A stretch of 28,937 nt of DNA from Sperchopsis tessellata (taxonomy: Eukaryota; Arthropoda; Insecta; Coleoptera; Hydrophilidae). Positions 18,677 through 28,729 of the stretch are shown one piece after another. The notes beneath the pieces are model-generated. The model was given only the letters and a program-made list of their open reading frames with translations. It did not search any database and had not been told where the DNA came from. A program made the translations under genes and the position numbers. Each line of letters begins with the position of its first letter. Within the stretch, counting starts at the first letter, position 1. The DNA lies in assembly GCA_033557685.1 (NCBI GenBank), contig JAWQRN010000488.1, positions 1 through 28,937 of the forward strand, written 5' to 3'.

Positions 18677-21600
18677 GTAAGCAATTTTATATTTCATGAT
18701 ACAACTCATTTTTTCTAGATTATGTATGTGGTAATATGAATTTCACTTTCTATTCAATACTTCTAAGTTTGAAAGTTTTTATCTAATTCATAATCTCTCT
18801 CACAATTGACATCTTATTGAGGTGGCGTTCCTTAGGGTTCTAAAAATGTAGCCTAGTAACGTAGTTCTTTTAAATCTTTTTATGCAGTTAAAAGATGTTT
18901 TCATTGATTTTATTGAAATTATCTAACGACCTTGGTTATAAAGGTCTAAATGAACTGAGGTTAGTTATTCTGCAAATAAATTTCAGTGTATTTGAAATAT
19001 ATTTGCTATATCAATAGTCATATTTATGATTGAGATGACTATTTTATCTACATAATCTGTTATTAAATATACTGTTACAAGAGAATAAGTAAATATGAAG
19101 CATTATAGAAAAGAATTACAAATTCTGTAACGATTCTTCTGTGAAATTGAAGTTTCTTCTTTTATATCAAATTAACTTCAAGTAATGAATTTCCTACCAC
19201 CTTTACTTTATTCTGAAGAATTACTAACCAACCAATCTTACTTAGTCTTTGCATTCTGAATAAGTAATTTAATGGAGCTTAAATTAGTTACCTTCAAATT
19301 ATATTTATAATGAACGCAACCTTAAATAATATGACCAAATTATTTATTTTTTTATCTTCTTTTTTATTGCCCAATTTATTATAAATTCATATAAGGTGGT
19401 TGACTATATTACCACATATTACTCCAAAATTCATTAAAAGGTAAGAAACACGTGGAATCACTAGTAGAGCATTTAATTTCACCACTTTCACCAATTATAC
19501 TTCTACACAACAACAGAAGTGTAATACTGAGATTAGTAGTGCATGTTAGTGTAACTATTTTCTTCTTAATTACTTTTCTTTATCAGAAAGCGACTTAACT
19601 ATTTAAATTTTTTAAATTGTGTTGAATATTCTGTTGGTTCATCAGATTATTAATATATATTTAATAAAACTACTACAAAAAAAAATTTTAAATTATTTGC
19701 TAGGGCAATTTTTTTTATGGTTTATGGCACTATTCTGTACATCTCTATAAGGAGTGTTAGCTCTGTAACTGAGAAAAATGTGAAACATGGGTGATGTAGG
19801 CTCTATAGTACAGTAAAATATCTCTGTAACTTTATGGTGATGAAACAACCTCCTTAACCCTTAACTTTTGTGGTTAAGTTCAGATTTATTAGACAGGATC
19901 GTATATTTAAATAATTATTAACTGTAATTATTCATTATATTTATTTACCTACTTTTGAATGGGAACATGAAAAGCATATATAATTTTCAATAAAAAATTT
20001 ATTATAAAAAGCATATTTTTCTTAATTGAGACCATAGAAATTAAAATGATATACAAAATTGCTTTTTTTAATATTCACAAATACGTTCACTGACTTGAAG
20101 CATACACAATAAAGGTCCACTATGAATCAAAATAATTGGAACGAAGTTAGTCACTACTGAATTACAGAGTATGAAGTTACAGAAGCAGGTCCAGAATAAC
20201 TGTACTGTAAAACTGTAACTACTGAATTTACAGTGCTATGTTAGTTGCTAAATTTTGCAGAGATACATTAATGAAGAGTATTTGTACAAAAGTTACTGTA
20301 AATATTTTATGTTGTTATTTTGAAGAAAAGGCAAAACTTATAAAATCACAAAAAGCAAACAACTTTCAAATGAAATAATTTATAGATAGTTATTAAATTC
20401 AATAATATTTTTATATAAATATAGTTTCTAAGTATGTAATACAGTTGTCTTGAATTTGTATCTACATACTGTTATTTGCCCTCAAATATCTATACCCATC
20501 TTATTATCTATCACTGCCTTTTCAAAAATTGATATCTAAATATTTTCAATTTAATTTTTGGTTGGTTTTGTTTAGTTAATTAAATCAATCTTGAGTCAAT
20601 TGTGAATCTATGCTATATCTAAGCTACTTGTCTTTCTTTTTAATGTGTTTTAAATTTTGTTGCCCAAACATTTCGTTGTTGTTCACGTTGTTAATTTTTT
20701 TTGTCGCTTTTTCAACATATATTCTCTTTACAAATCAATCTTCATTTAACTCACTGAACTAGTCAACATACTTATATCAAAAACGTCATTTTTTTCTCTT
20801 TTCACTTTACATTCATTTAATATTCATACATTATTAATATAGTCCAATCCAGGTTTAACATACATTTAACAGAAGCTTTATCCATTTTTCACTGCTATAA
20901 GTCACAGATTGAATGACTATGCTTAGATACATTGCATTTTTCTACAAGCACACTCTACTTGCTTTACTTCCTATTTCTTTGACTACAAATGAATGTTGCT
21001 TATACAATGTGAAAATACAATTATTTATCACTTGACTGACAGTTGAGATTTATTCCCATTATGTGCATTGCAGGATTTATTTTTACAATCATGTGCCGAT
21101 TCTGTGTTTTTGCTAGCATAAAAAATGTACTCATCAAAATCTAGTATCTTTGAATATTTATATATAATTACATTTAATAATCAAGGTAACGAAATACTTT
21201 CTTGATATATTTCAAAATGCTCACTACACACCATTTGGTTTCATCAGTTTCCACTAGATCTAGAATAGCATAACTATTTCTTGAAAATTACATACACAAT
21301 GAATTATGCAAAAATATATTTAATAACTTAAAAACATAAAACAGTAAAACTATTTTCTAAACACTTTTTTCTTATCAAATTCTATTTTTTACTGCCATCT
21401 ATAAACATTTATGTTCCATCAAATAACAATAATAATAGAAATCATTTTTAATTTTTCTTTAACACCTTCGTGGACAGCGTCTGCATGTGCATTCATCTTA
21501 GCACTGTGATGTGGGACATGTTTGCACATGCAGTTCAAAAATAACATTGCCCACAAATGCATGTTTTTCCAAGTGACTCTTATAACCTCTATAAGAATCA

Positions 21601-22156
21601 GCTGTATCGGCAAGTGTTAATGAGCTCAAATTTAAAATTATTTAAATTTGTTACAAGTTAGTAAGATACATCAAAATATATTAATTTTGAGAGTTGTAAT
21701 GTGCACTAAGTATTCCAAGCAGTTTTATTACATTTATACACAATACATAAGGAACAAACTATAGTGTTCTTCATTTCATTTGATATTCATATGTAAAACT
21801 TCATCACTTCATTTCGTTTATCAAATAACTCTTCATTCAAGGTCGTCTCTTTCGTTTAAATATTCATAGTTTTTATTTTTTATAAAAGTTACATATTTGT
21901 ATTTTAATAAATCCATAGAAAAAATTTGCGTAGAAAATATTCAATTAAAATCTTGTTTCTATAGCTTTGGTGCCAGAAAAAGGTTCTCTATGCCGCTTAT
22001 ATCGCATCTGTTCTATTTTCTATTAATTTTTGTTCAAATTATATGTTTGTAAATTTCAGTTACTCTTTAAACCTTATTGTATGTATTATTTTTAAGTTTA
22101 GTTTTACCGTTTTTATTTTTGCTTGATAGTTATTAGTTTTGATGTATTGTAAACAG
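18677..22156. other. 3.5-kb mim intron, mostly unrecognised
   Basis: AT-rich, with many poly-A/T runs. Apart from a possible TA-flanked element at 19811-20207, I see no coding similarity. A minus-strand open stretch at 21419-21613 is not convincing. Confidence 0.5.
19811..20207. mobile_element. Possible pogo/Tc1-type MITE
   Basis: The left end reads TA-CAGTAAAATATC followed by CTCTGTAACTT. The right end read in reverse is CAGTACAGTTATTC followed, after a short insertion, by CTTCTGTAACTT. Both are next to TA. The length of about 400 bp, CAGT ends and TA flanks fit a Tc1/mariner/pogo-type non-autonomous element, but the inverted ends are imperfect. Confidence 0.35.
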
Positions 22157-22270
22157 CCTGTTTGTCGTACTGGAACCATGCGTTACACGTCAATCTCTAG
22201 CCAAGATTCTGGATTTACTTCACAAGATACACTGTATCATAGACCACCGTCTTCTCTCAGTGTAACTCAG
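22157..22270 (+). CDS. mim: mim exon (window exon 5), SSQDSGFTSQD block
   Basis: Thirty-eight codons, phase 0 at both ends: PVCRTGTMRYTSISSQDSGF, then TSQDTLYHRPPSSLSVTQ. MTSS1 has APVRLSSVSSHDSGFISQD at the equivalent point, directly after the linker. The acceptor is GTAAACAG and the donor is CAG/GTAATT. A phase-0 exon of 114 bp can be skipped without shifting the frame, so alternative use is possible but not shown. The apparent ATG at 22139 lies in the intron just before the acceptor and is not a start. The upstream intron is the second longest of the gene here (3480 bp). Confidence 0.93.
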
Positions 22271-23521
22271 GTAATTATTATTTTTCAAATTAGGGTTTAT
22301 GTATTTCAATTTGGTAGTAAATTTAAAAAAAAATATTCAAATGATTTGGTTGCTGTCCATGCTTTTGTTTGTTGCAAATTAATTTGAAAATATACTATAT
22401 ATTGACTATTAGAAATATTTGGTATTGTAGTTTTCATACCTACAAATGGAAAGTGTAATTTTAAATTTCTCAGATAATAACATATTCACAGCATTACTTC
22501 TTAGTAGTCGTTAAAATATATGTATTTTAATTCGTATACATAGCCCGTCTAAAGTCTCTCTTCCAACACCTAATTTAAAAAAAAATTGAGTTAAAAAATC
22601 TTGATAAAATTGAGGTTGAATCTTATCACATGAACTATATTTTTATGATTAATTCTTTGGAAATTTTTCAAACTTCAGTTATAAAAGCCTTTTTATGAAT
22701 ACATTTAAAAAAATATAAAATATGGTCAAGTCAAAGATTTTAATGAAACAACAATATATTTCGGCAGGAATTATCACAGTTTATTAAAAATATCTACCTT
22801 GTACCTAATGGTAAAAGAAGAATTTATTTTAAATCTCACGGCAGATATTGTGGAATGTTACTCTGGTGATTAATGCACACTCGTCGATTATTGCTCTCTG
22901 GATTTCAGGACACCCCAGTAAAAGAATGCCAAGAAGTTAAACCTTGTGAACAAGCATCCCATTCCATCGAGCCACATGATTGCTGACTTGCTTGAAACAC
23001 TGTGGAGGGGCACCAATTTTTTCTGAATTATCTTCTGTTAACTATTTTCTTCTTGTATAAATCAAATTTACTTTTCCTAAGGACTCTTTGAACAGAATCT
23101 GAGATTTGAGTTGCGTAGGATTCACCACCATTTCCATGAAAATATCAATGTTGTTACTCTACAAAAGAGAGTGGTCTGTATATTCTTTTTTCAGTGTGAT
23201 TGGAACCAGTCCTCAATAATTTCGAAATCATCTCTTTCAAATATTTCCCACAAATTAGATGTTCAAGATTCATTCTCAATATTGTCTAGAGCTCAGCTCA
23301 ATGTTTTCATAAACTAAAGAGGTCTTGGGGGGAGACTTTAGGTAGATCCTGTATATAAGCTGTTATTTTTATTATATTGTCTTAAGTTACAAGTATTATT
23401 ATTGTTAATTGTGTAAAAAGTGGAATATACAATTAATGCAAACCCTAATTTGTAAAGTAACACAATTTTAAAATGTAGTAGCTTTTAGATAATTGTACCT
23501 TAATGAAACTTTTTTCTCTAG
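22271..23521. other. Intron between exons 5 and 6
   Basis: Holds an ambiguous 78-bp block at 22909-22986 (see findings) and otherwise AT-rich sequence with short open frames (23111-23317) that show no known motif. Confidence 0.5.
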
Positions 23522-23884
23522 GTTTCGAATATGTCCGAACATAGTGGTAATAACAGTAGTTCAAGTACTCCATGCACTCCATTCCCAGCAACTACTATAC
23601 CGAACACAACTGCCACATGGCCCAATTTGCAAGAAACCATGCAATTTGAAAGAGCAGCAAATGCAATTATAAGCGATCGACCACATACCATCTCTTCTGC
23701 TTATGAAAAAGGACATCAGAGACCTGCCTTAACAGTCTATACATTCCAAGCACCTGATCAAAGCCTATCACAACCTGTAAGTCCTGTAACATCAGCCCCA
23801 ACCTCAGATACATCTACTATTGTTTCACCACGTAGCCCAGCTCCATCTGTAAAATCTTTACTATCTAAACCTCCTTTGCCTACG
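23522..23884 (+). CDS. mim: mim exon (window exon 6), Ser/Thr/Pro-rich tail
   Basis: This is the largest exon in the window, 121 codons in phase 0. It opens VSNMSEHSGNNSSSSTPCTP and contains TWPNLQETMQFERAANAII, SDRPHTISSAYEKGHQRPAL and TVYTFQAPDQ, then a Ser/Pro/Thr-rich run (VSPRSPAPSVKSLLSKPPLP). I judge the WPNLQETMQFERA and RPHTISSAYEKGHQRP blocks to be the conserved core of the arthropod MIM tail, from memory rather than from a search. Low-complexity, disordered sequence surrounds them. The acceptor is TTTTTTCTCTAG and the donor is ACG/GTAAGT. An internal ATG at 23531 follows three codons in and is probably not an initiation site. Confidence 0.95.
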
Positions 23885-24112
23885 GTAAGTACCTTATAAT
23901 TTAAATTCATATTTACTTATGTGTCATATAATATGAAACACCCAGAAGTAATTATTTAATTTATTTGATTTTAATACAGTATATTGTGGTAACAAAAATA
24001 AGTAAATGATTGAAATATAAGTAATGGGAAAATAATGAATAATACATTTTTTCCTACTAATAATGTCAAATACCTACAAACCCATGAAGTCTTATAAGCA
24101 TGGATTTTATAA

Positions 24113-24310
24113 GGTGATTAATGTCTTCTTGAAGTATCTCGTCTCATACAATCTCTTCAGTATTCAGCCTATGATGTTCAACAGGTGATAGATCTGAAAA
24201 TATTGGTGGCCATGGTAAAAAGTTAATTTGGGAAACTTCAAAATGATTCAGTTATTCTTATCACTTGTGGACAGGCTCTATCTTGTTGAAAAACTTGGCT
24301 GGAAAATAGA
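24113..24310 (-). pseudogene. Tc1-like transposase remnant, copy 3 (C-terminal)
   Basis: The minus strand gives a decayed second-Asp block (FQQD-like, ACPQVIRITES), then PWPPIFSDLSPVEHHRLNTE followed by a stop, then DEILQEDINHL. PWP-x-x-SPDLSPIEH is the canonical third-Asp block of Tc1 transposases. The DEILQEDINHL end is nearly identical in DNA to copies 1 and 2 (24113-24151 against 7262-7290 and 10151-10190). It sits inside the 575-bp intron before exon 7. Stops and frameshifts make it inactive. Confidence 0.78.
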
Positions 24311-24459
24311 TTGGCAATATACTGTATAATATAAAAATATTTGAACAATAGAGATGGTATTTGTTAATTTATTATCCAATTTCAATTTAAATAACTGCTT
24401 GTTGGATTATAGTAATTTTGTATAACTATATCTTAATTAGTTTTATTTATACATTATAG

Positions 24460-24607
24460 AGGTGTTCCTCTTTGGAACGACCAAGTGGCCCTAGTGTACC
24501 AGCAAAAACTATTGCTGGCATGTCTGCAGTTCGAGTGTTGCCACCAACGGCTAATTTAGATCATAAACTGATAAAACCTACATCTCTGCCACCGCATTTA
24601 GCTAAAG
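24460..24607 (+). CDS. mim: mim exon (window exon 7), tail segment RCSSLERP
   Basis: Forty-nine codons plus one base: RCSSLERPSGPSVPAKTIAG, then MSAVRVLPPTANLDHKLIKP and TSLPPHLAK. RCSSLERP fits a basic, phosphorylatable Ser motif (R-x-S-S) of the kind common in MIM tails. The acceptor is ACATTATAG and the donor is AAAG/GTAATT. The leftover G joins CA of the next exon to give Ala. The next intron is only 64 bp, the shortest in the window, while the preceding intron carries a Tc1-like remnant. Assignment to this gene rests on phase continuity and Pro/Ser composition. Confidence 0.92.
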
Positions 24608-24671
24608 GTAATTCATAAATCATTACACTTTTTTTATATTAAATGAAATCTGAAATTTTATATTTTTACAG

Positions 24672-24799
24672 CAATTCCACAGCCGACTTATGTAAATATG
24701 CATGAGTTAGCCAGTATGGCAGCCAACAAAGCTCAAGAATTAAATCTGCCCCCTCCCCCAGCAGAATTTACTACACCTGTGCCGACACCAACAGATAAG
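24672..24799 (+). CDS. mim: mim exon (window exon 8), Pro-rich segment
   Basis: Two bases plus 42 codons: (A)IPQPTYVNMHELASMAANKA, then QELNLPPPPAEFTTPVPTPT and DK. The LPPPPAEF stretch is a plausible SH3, EVH1 or profilin ligand, typical of actin regulators; binding is inferred only. The acceptor is ATTTTTACAG and the donor is AAG/GTAAAC, and the exon ends in phase 0. The 64-bp intron before it is near the usual minimum for insects. Confidence 0.93.
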
Positions 24800-25149
24800 G
24801 TAAACATATTAAACTTTTTTCAAGGCTAATATAAATTAATGGCTGTTTCTGAAATCAATGAATTGATCATCAGCTATAATATATATAACATATGTGTTAT
24901 TAAGTTCAAAAAAAAATTGTATCCAATAATTACCCTCCTATTTCCTAGCTTTTAAAATTTATATGATTTTTCCTTCAAAATTATATATTGAATTGAAAAT
25001 TGTAGATTGTAAATACGATATACTCACAGACAGACTGTCAATGACTAGGATTTTCCTCATGTTTAGAACTTACAGTAAGTTATTTCACTCATCTGAACTT
25101 GGAAAGATGCATACTACACTCATACAATGCCTATCTAAAACACTTTTAG
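24800..25149. other. Intron after exon 8, nothing recognised
   Basis: AT-rich. A 68-codon plus-strand open frame at 24963-25169 runs into the LINE remnant in a different frame and has no motif of its own. Confidence 0.45.
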
Positions 25150-25314
25150 GTTCTGGTCGGAGACTTTAACATCGATCTGAAAATCAAGAGTAACTACCCC
25201 CCCCTTATAAGACTACAGCTTCTGAAGCTTGCAAGACAGTTTAACCTTAAAACAACCATATTTGGTTATACAAGAATTAGTGGACAATGTAACATGTTGA
25301 TTGAAGAGACATAA
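25150..25314 (+). pseudogene. LINE endonuclease (EEP-type) remnant
   Basis: An open stretch of 54 codons reads VLVGDFNIDLKIKSNYPPLI, RLQLLKLARQFNLKTTIFGY and TRISGQCNMLIEET before a stop. It matches the apurinic-like endonuclease of LINE ORF2 proteins (ILVVGDFNIDLL...LL-x-x-x-x-x-FNL-x-x-x-x-x-x-PTRIT...LIDHI). The GDFN metal/phosphate motif is intact, but the TLIDHI motif is changed to MLIEET and nothing else of the element is recognisable. Only this short block remains, on the same strand as mim, in the intron between exons 8 and 9. Confidence 0.8.
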
Positions 25315-25966
25315 TATATTGTGGGTTCCAAATAATTGGAGCAAAAATTGCTACACAAAAAATGTATGAAAAGTAAACAGTTTTCATCGTTTGTAATTTT
25401 TGTAATGGCATTATGAAACATCTTTTTGAATCGATTTATCACTTTTTCAACATATACATCAAACAACAACGTGGGAGTCCATATGTACAGTAAGGTTCAT
25501 ATTAACATTTGGATGCTTGATATAACTATAATCAAGAGTGTATTTAAAATCCAAAACATTTGATGAGTTTCAGGTGAACTGCATTTGCTGATACTTTTTT
25601 TACACTAGGAAATAGGTTATTCTCACTATAATACAAAAGCAATGAACAATCACTGATGAGCCTAATTAACCTTCAGATCATTTTGATTACACGGTAGACA
25701 CTATTTTAAGGTTTCATGTACGTTGGGTAAAAATTTCACTATCTTTACTCTTTTTGTTTAACTTGTAAGGGAAATATAGTAGGACTGTGACATAATGTCA
25801 AAGACATTCAATGTTTTTATTTGTGTAGTGTATTGATTATTTTGTCTGAATTAAATTTTGTATATTATTGCTTTGTATGACTGAAACTGTTTTTTTATGA
25901 GATGTTTAATGCTCTTTAGTGTTTTTTTAGACTATTAAAGTTTATCTTATGTTATTTTAGCAAATA

Positions 25967-26016
<50 letters not shown>

Positions 26017-26163
26017 ATTTAATATTGCCATCATTAGTTATATATGAACACTTTAATTGTTATCAAATATACAATTTGAAACTAAACATTAACCTTATTT
26101 TTTCATACTTGTTATATCTTTATTGTTAGACTTTATTAAAGAAAATTATTTTTGTAATTTTAG
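25315..26163. other. Rest of the intron before exon 9
   Basis: AT-rich, with no coding similarity. It contains the long (TA)n tract listed separately. Confidence 0.5.
25969..26013. repeat. Long (TA)n microsatellite
   Basis: About 22 uninterrupted TA units, 150 bp upstream of the exon 9 acceptor. It is likely length-polymorphic. Confidence 0.95.
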
Positions 26164-26275
26164 GGTCCCAATGAAGGTGAAAAAGATGGAAGTACAAGTG
26201 AAAGCTCTTTAGAGTCCTCTAGTGGTTATGGAAGTCAAACTACATTCCCAGTTGACGATATAACTCATCAGGAAG
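26164..26275 (+). CDS. mim: mim exon (window exon 9), SSGYGSQTT block
   Basis: Thirty-seven codons plus one base: GPNEGEKDGSTSESSLESSS, then GYGSQTTFPVDDITHQE. It matches the conserved MTSS1 block DSLQCSSGYSTQTTTP, which confirms that the order follows the vertebrate protein. The acceptor is GTAATTTTAG. The donor AAG/GTTTGT is weaker than the consensus (T at +3) but is the only GT that keeps the frame into the next exon. The final G joins AT of the next exon to make Asp. Confidence 0.92.
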
Positions 26276-26509
26276 GTTTGTTTAATTGCTATATATTTTT
26301 GCGTTTGCATGGTTTTTTGCACTTTAGTTCTCATTTTTTGCTTTAACATTAAACTTCAGGTCTTCAATCTATAATTTTTATTGTTTCCCTTAGTTTATAG
26401 GAAACTTACAGTTCATTACATTTACTATTAAATTCCAACTATACCATGCTTATAAAAATATTTTATCCATATTTGTGCATGTTGTGTGCTGATTAGAGTG
26501 TTTTACTAG

Positions 26510-26611
26510 ATGTTATGGTGTGTAACATTGACTCCGCCATCAAGTATTGCACGCTTCCAAGAAATGGTGACCAATTAAATCCACTAAGACGTCGTCCTCT
26601 ATCCATGACAG
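26510..26611 (+). CDS. mim: mim exon (window exon 10), LPRNGDQ block; last exon in window
   Basis: Two bases, 33 codons and one base: (D)VMVCNIDSAIKYCTLPRNGD, then QLNPLRRRPLSMT. CTLPRNGDQ corresponds to MTSS1 STIPRNSDI, which follows the SSGY block at about the same distance. Of two nearby AG acceptors (26496 and 26509) only TTTTACTAG ending at 26509 gives the matching phase. The donor is ACAG/GTAATA. The last base awaits an exon beyond the window. I found no further exon, and nothing like a WH2 motif, in 26612-28937. Confidence 0.88.
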
Positions 26612-27985
26612 GTAATATTTACACATGTTATTTAAGAGAGTTCTGAAAAGCATGCATTTAAGTGAGAGTGTTCAAAAATGTAGTATATTGTAGAAAGATA
26701 TAAAATTGAATGGTATATCAATTTCATTTTTTGTAATAAATTTTTGGTATCTACCAGAAAAGTTTTTGAATTGCAATTGGTCTAAACATTTACAACCGAT
26801 TATAATAACCTGAGTCTGCTTGATGGCCTATAGGTCATAAGTCATGTATAGATATTGCATACCATGACTTATTTTCTTGTATTAATGATATTTTAAATAC
26901 ATTTTAGAAATTTTTACATTCTGTACCTTGTTCCATTAAAATACATTGTTTTTTTTTTTTTTTACTTACAATAAGAAAATGAATAGAATTGACATAATTT
27001 GAAATGAAATGCTATAAAATGATGTAATATCGGTAAATAATATATTGCAATGGTATTTTTATGTTTTTTAACACTCTTAAAATGAACTTGTACCAACCAA
27101 TATTCTAAAAGAGCATGAACAATAAAAATAAAAAATCATTGGCTTCAAGAAAAAAATGTATGTAAATGCATGATACAAACCCCAAATTAAATGTTTTTGC
27201 TCCTACTTTTAAAAAGTTTGTACATAGTTCACTCCAATATCTTTGTTTTTTACTTTTTTGCACTAAAAAATGCTTGTATTACTATTAAATTTGATACGAA
27301 AGAATAGAAAGTATGTAAATAAAAAATTAATTTTAAAACAACTAAATGTGTAGAACGACACAACACACTTCTGTTCAAAGTATCAGCAAGTATTAATATG
27401 TGTGAATTATAGAATATAGTGCAGATTGATTTGTAAATATTCATAACTGAAGACAATCAATGTGGAACACTATTTGGTTTAAACTGTCTATTTCATAGTG
27501 CTTTACGCCACAAAAGATTGAGTTTATAAATTTTTCTCATCTAAAGAATGTATCTAAATTAAATATTTTAATAGGTGATAGAGCTGAGATGTAAGCTCCT
27601 TGGAAATTGTATCTATCGTTAAAACTATGTTAACAAATAATTATTAAAATATTGTTTCAGTTATTGAGAACTTTATGACTCTATCGATTAAGTAATTTTA
27701 ATGCGTCATAAAGCCTATTTATAAAATTATAGCTTTCATAAATATCTCAACAGAAAGTTCACTTTTTGATAGAATGCGTTGCGGCAATTGACTCCACTGA
27801 CCAGAGATATTTACAGCCCCCCATAAAAAATGATTTTGTAAAGTATCTAACAAAATAGTTTACATCTTTTACAATTGGGTTAGTAAGTCAAATATTTAAT
27901 AACTTAAATAACAGTGGTATCAGAACAATTTTTTGACAACTTATTTGCTGGGTAATAATAAAGATAAAACAAAATTTCAAAGGAA
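26612..27985. other. mim intron downstream of exon 10, no further exon seen
   Basis: AT-rich, with a poly-T run (26949-26963) and no recognisable coding block. The WH2-containing end of mim is not here. Confidence 0.5.
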
Positions 27986-27999
27986 TTTTCATTTCAGCT

Positions 28000-28400
28000 G
28001 TTAAAATATCTGCTCACTATTTTGACTCAGCCTGTATAGAACAAAGTTGATAAAAAGATTTTCAGGCAAATTAACATTTTTATTTTGAGAAGACCTAACG
28101 TTTCAACAAACCATCATTTAGATGGATGTATTGCATATATCCAGTGACATCTGCACAATATATGGAACATTTAGATACTAACATACAGGGCTTTTTAGAT
28201 CATTTGCCACTAGCAGAACATCGTGGCGTAGTTTTCCCACCGAGCGGCACCCCATTACACATTACCATTATATAGCTCTAGTCATTCAAAATTATTTAAA
28301 CGAGCTTTTTTCTGATAACTGGATTGGAATTTTTTAACCAATTATGTGGCCGCCAAGGCCACCAGCTTTGTCACCGTAGAATTTCTTTGAATAGGGCATT
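28000..28400 (+). pseudogene. DDE transposase remnant (Tc1/mariner-IS630 superfamily), C-terminal half
   Basis: FLDHLPLAEHRGVVFP (28192 on) resembles FL-x-x-LPLA-x-R-x-x-WFQ. GAPHY appears out of frame as APHYT, in place of the second-Asp block QQDGAPPHY. NYLNELFSDNWIGIF resembles the NYLNE-x-FPDRWIGRRGP block, and WPPRPPALSP, a stop, then NFF replaces WPPRSPDLTPLDFF, so the third catalytic Asp is lost. At least two frameshifts. The sequence near 28029-28041 (CAGCCTGTATAGA) looks like a transposon end. Confidence 0.72.
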
Positions 28401-28729
28401 ATAAAAAATGTAATTTATACGTAAGAAAACAATATTATTGAAAATTTGAGAAATAATTTATGTTTAGTTTATGATTTAATTTCTTGTAGTAGATTCAGTT
28501 GCACAGTTTCTGTTTTTTTTTTTTATATACCATTTTTATTTTATTTGTAATATTATTTTTTTACTATTGTTTATGATATTCCTATATTTGAGATACATTA
28601 TCATTAACATACTATGTAAAAGCAATCAAGATATTATTTTCAAAACATTTGTCCATCCAAAGACTCAAGTTCGCAAAATAACGATTTTAAAAGATCTTAA
28701 AAAAACTAAAACAATAAATATGACAAATG
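28401..28729. other. AT-rich spacer
   Basis: Poly-T and AT-rich sequence between two transposon remnants. Nothing recognised. Confidence 0.5.

Larger units (their letters stand above)
5311..26611 (+). other. mim: mim/MTSS1 homologue gene, internal part (10 exons)
   Basis: This is the extent of the one real gene. Splicing ten exons gives 1674 bp (about 558 codons) of uninterrupted coding sequence that follows vertebrate MTSS1 in order: IMD core, linker with the PPSSPSS block, SSQDSGFTSQD block, Pro-rich tail, SSGYGSQTT block, then LPRNGDQ. The MTSS1 family binds PI(4,5)P2 membranes and F-actin through the I-BAR domain and G-actin through a C-terminal WH2 motif, shaping protrusions and modulating endocytosis and Hedgehog signalling; that is family knowledge. 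The first IMD exons and the WH2 exon are not in the window. Introns are 8903, 2883, 873, 3480, 1251, 575, 64, 1364 and 234 bp. No promoter or polyadenylation site belongs to this piece. The family assignment is strong. Exact exon use in transcripts is inferred from splice borders and phase only. Confidence 0.95.

Noticed and set aside
18677..18718. Extension of exon 4 past its donor (VSNFIFHDTT, stop at 18716)
   Set aside because: The CAG/GTAAGC donor is strong and the homology ends at HRSLSQ. The similarity of VSN to the start of exon 6 is probably chance.
21419..21613. Minus-strand stretch with Cys/His residues resembling a zinc finger
   Set aside because: Cys and His spacing does not fit C2H2 in any single frame, and stops interrupt it. 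There is no splice support.
21961..22020. Possible extra exon after TCTATAG
   Set aside because: It has an acceptor-like AG and a short open frame but no donor and no similarity to MTSS1.
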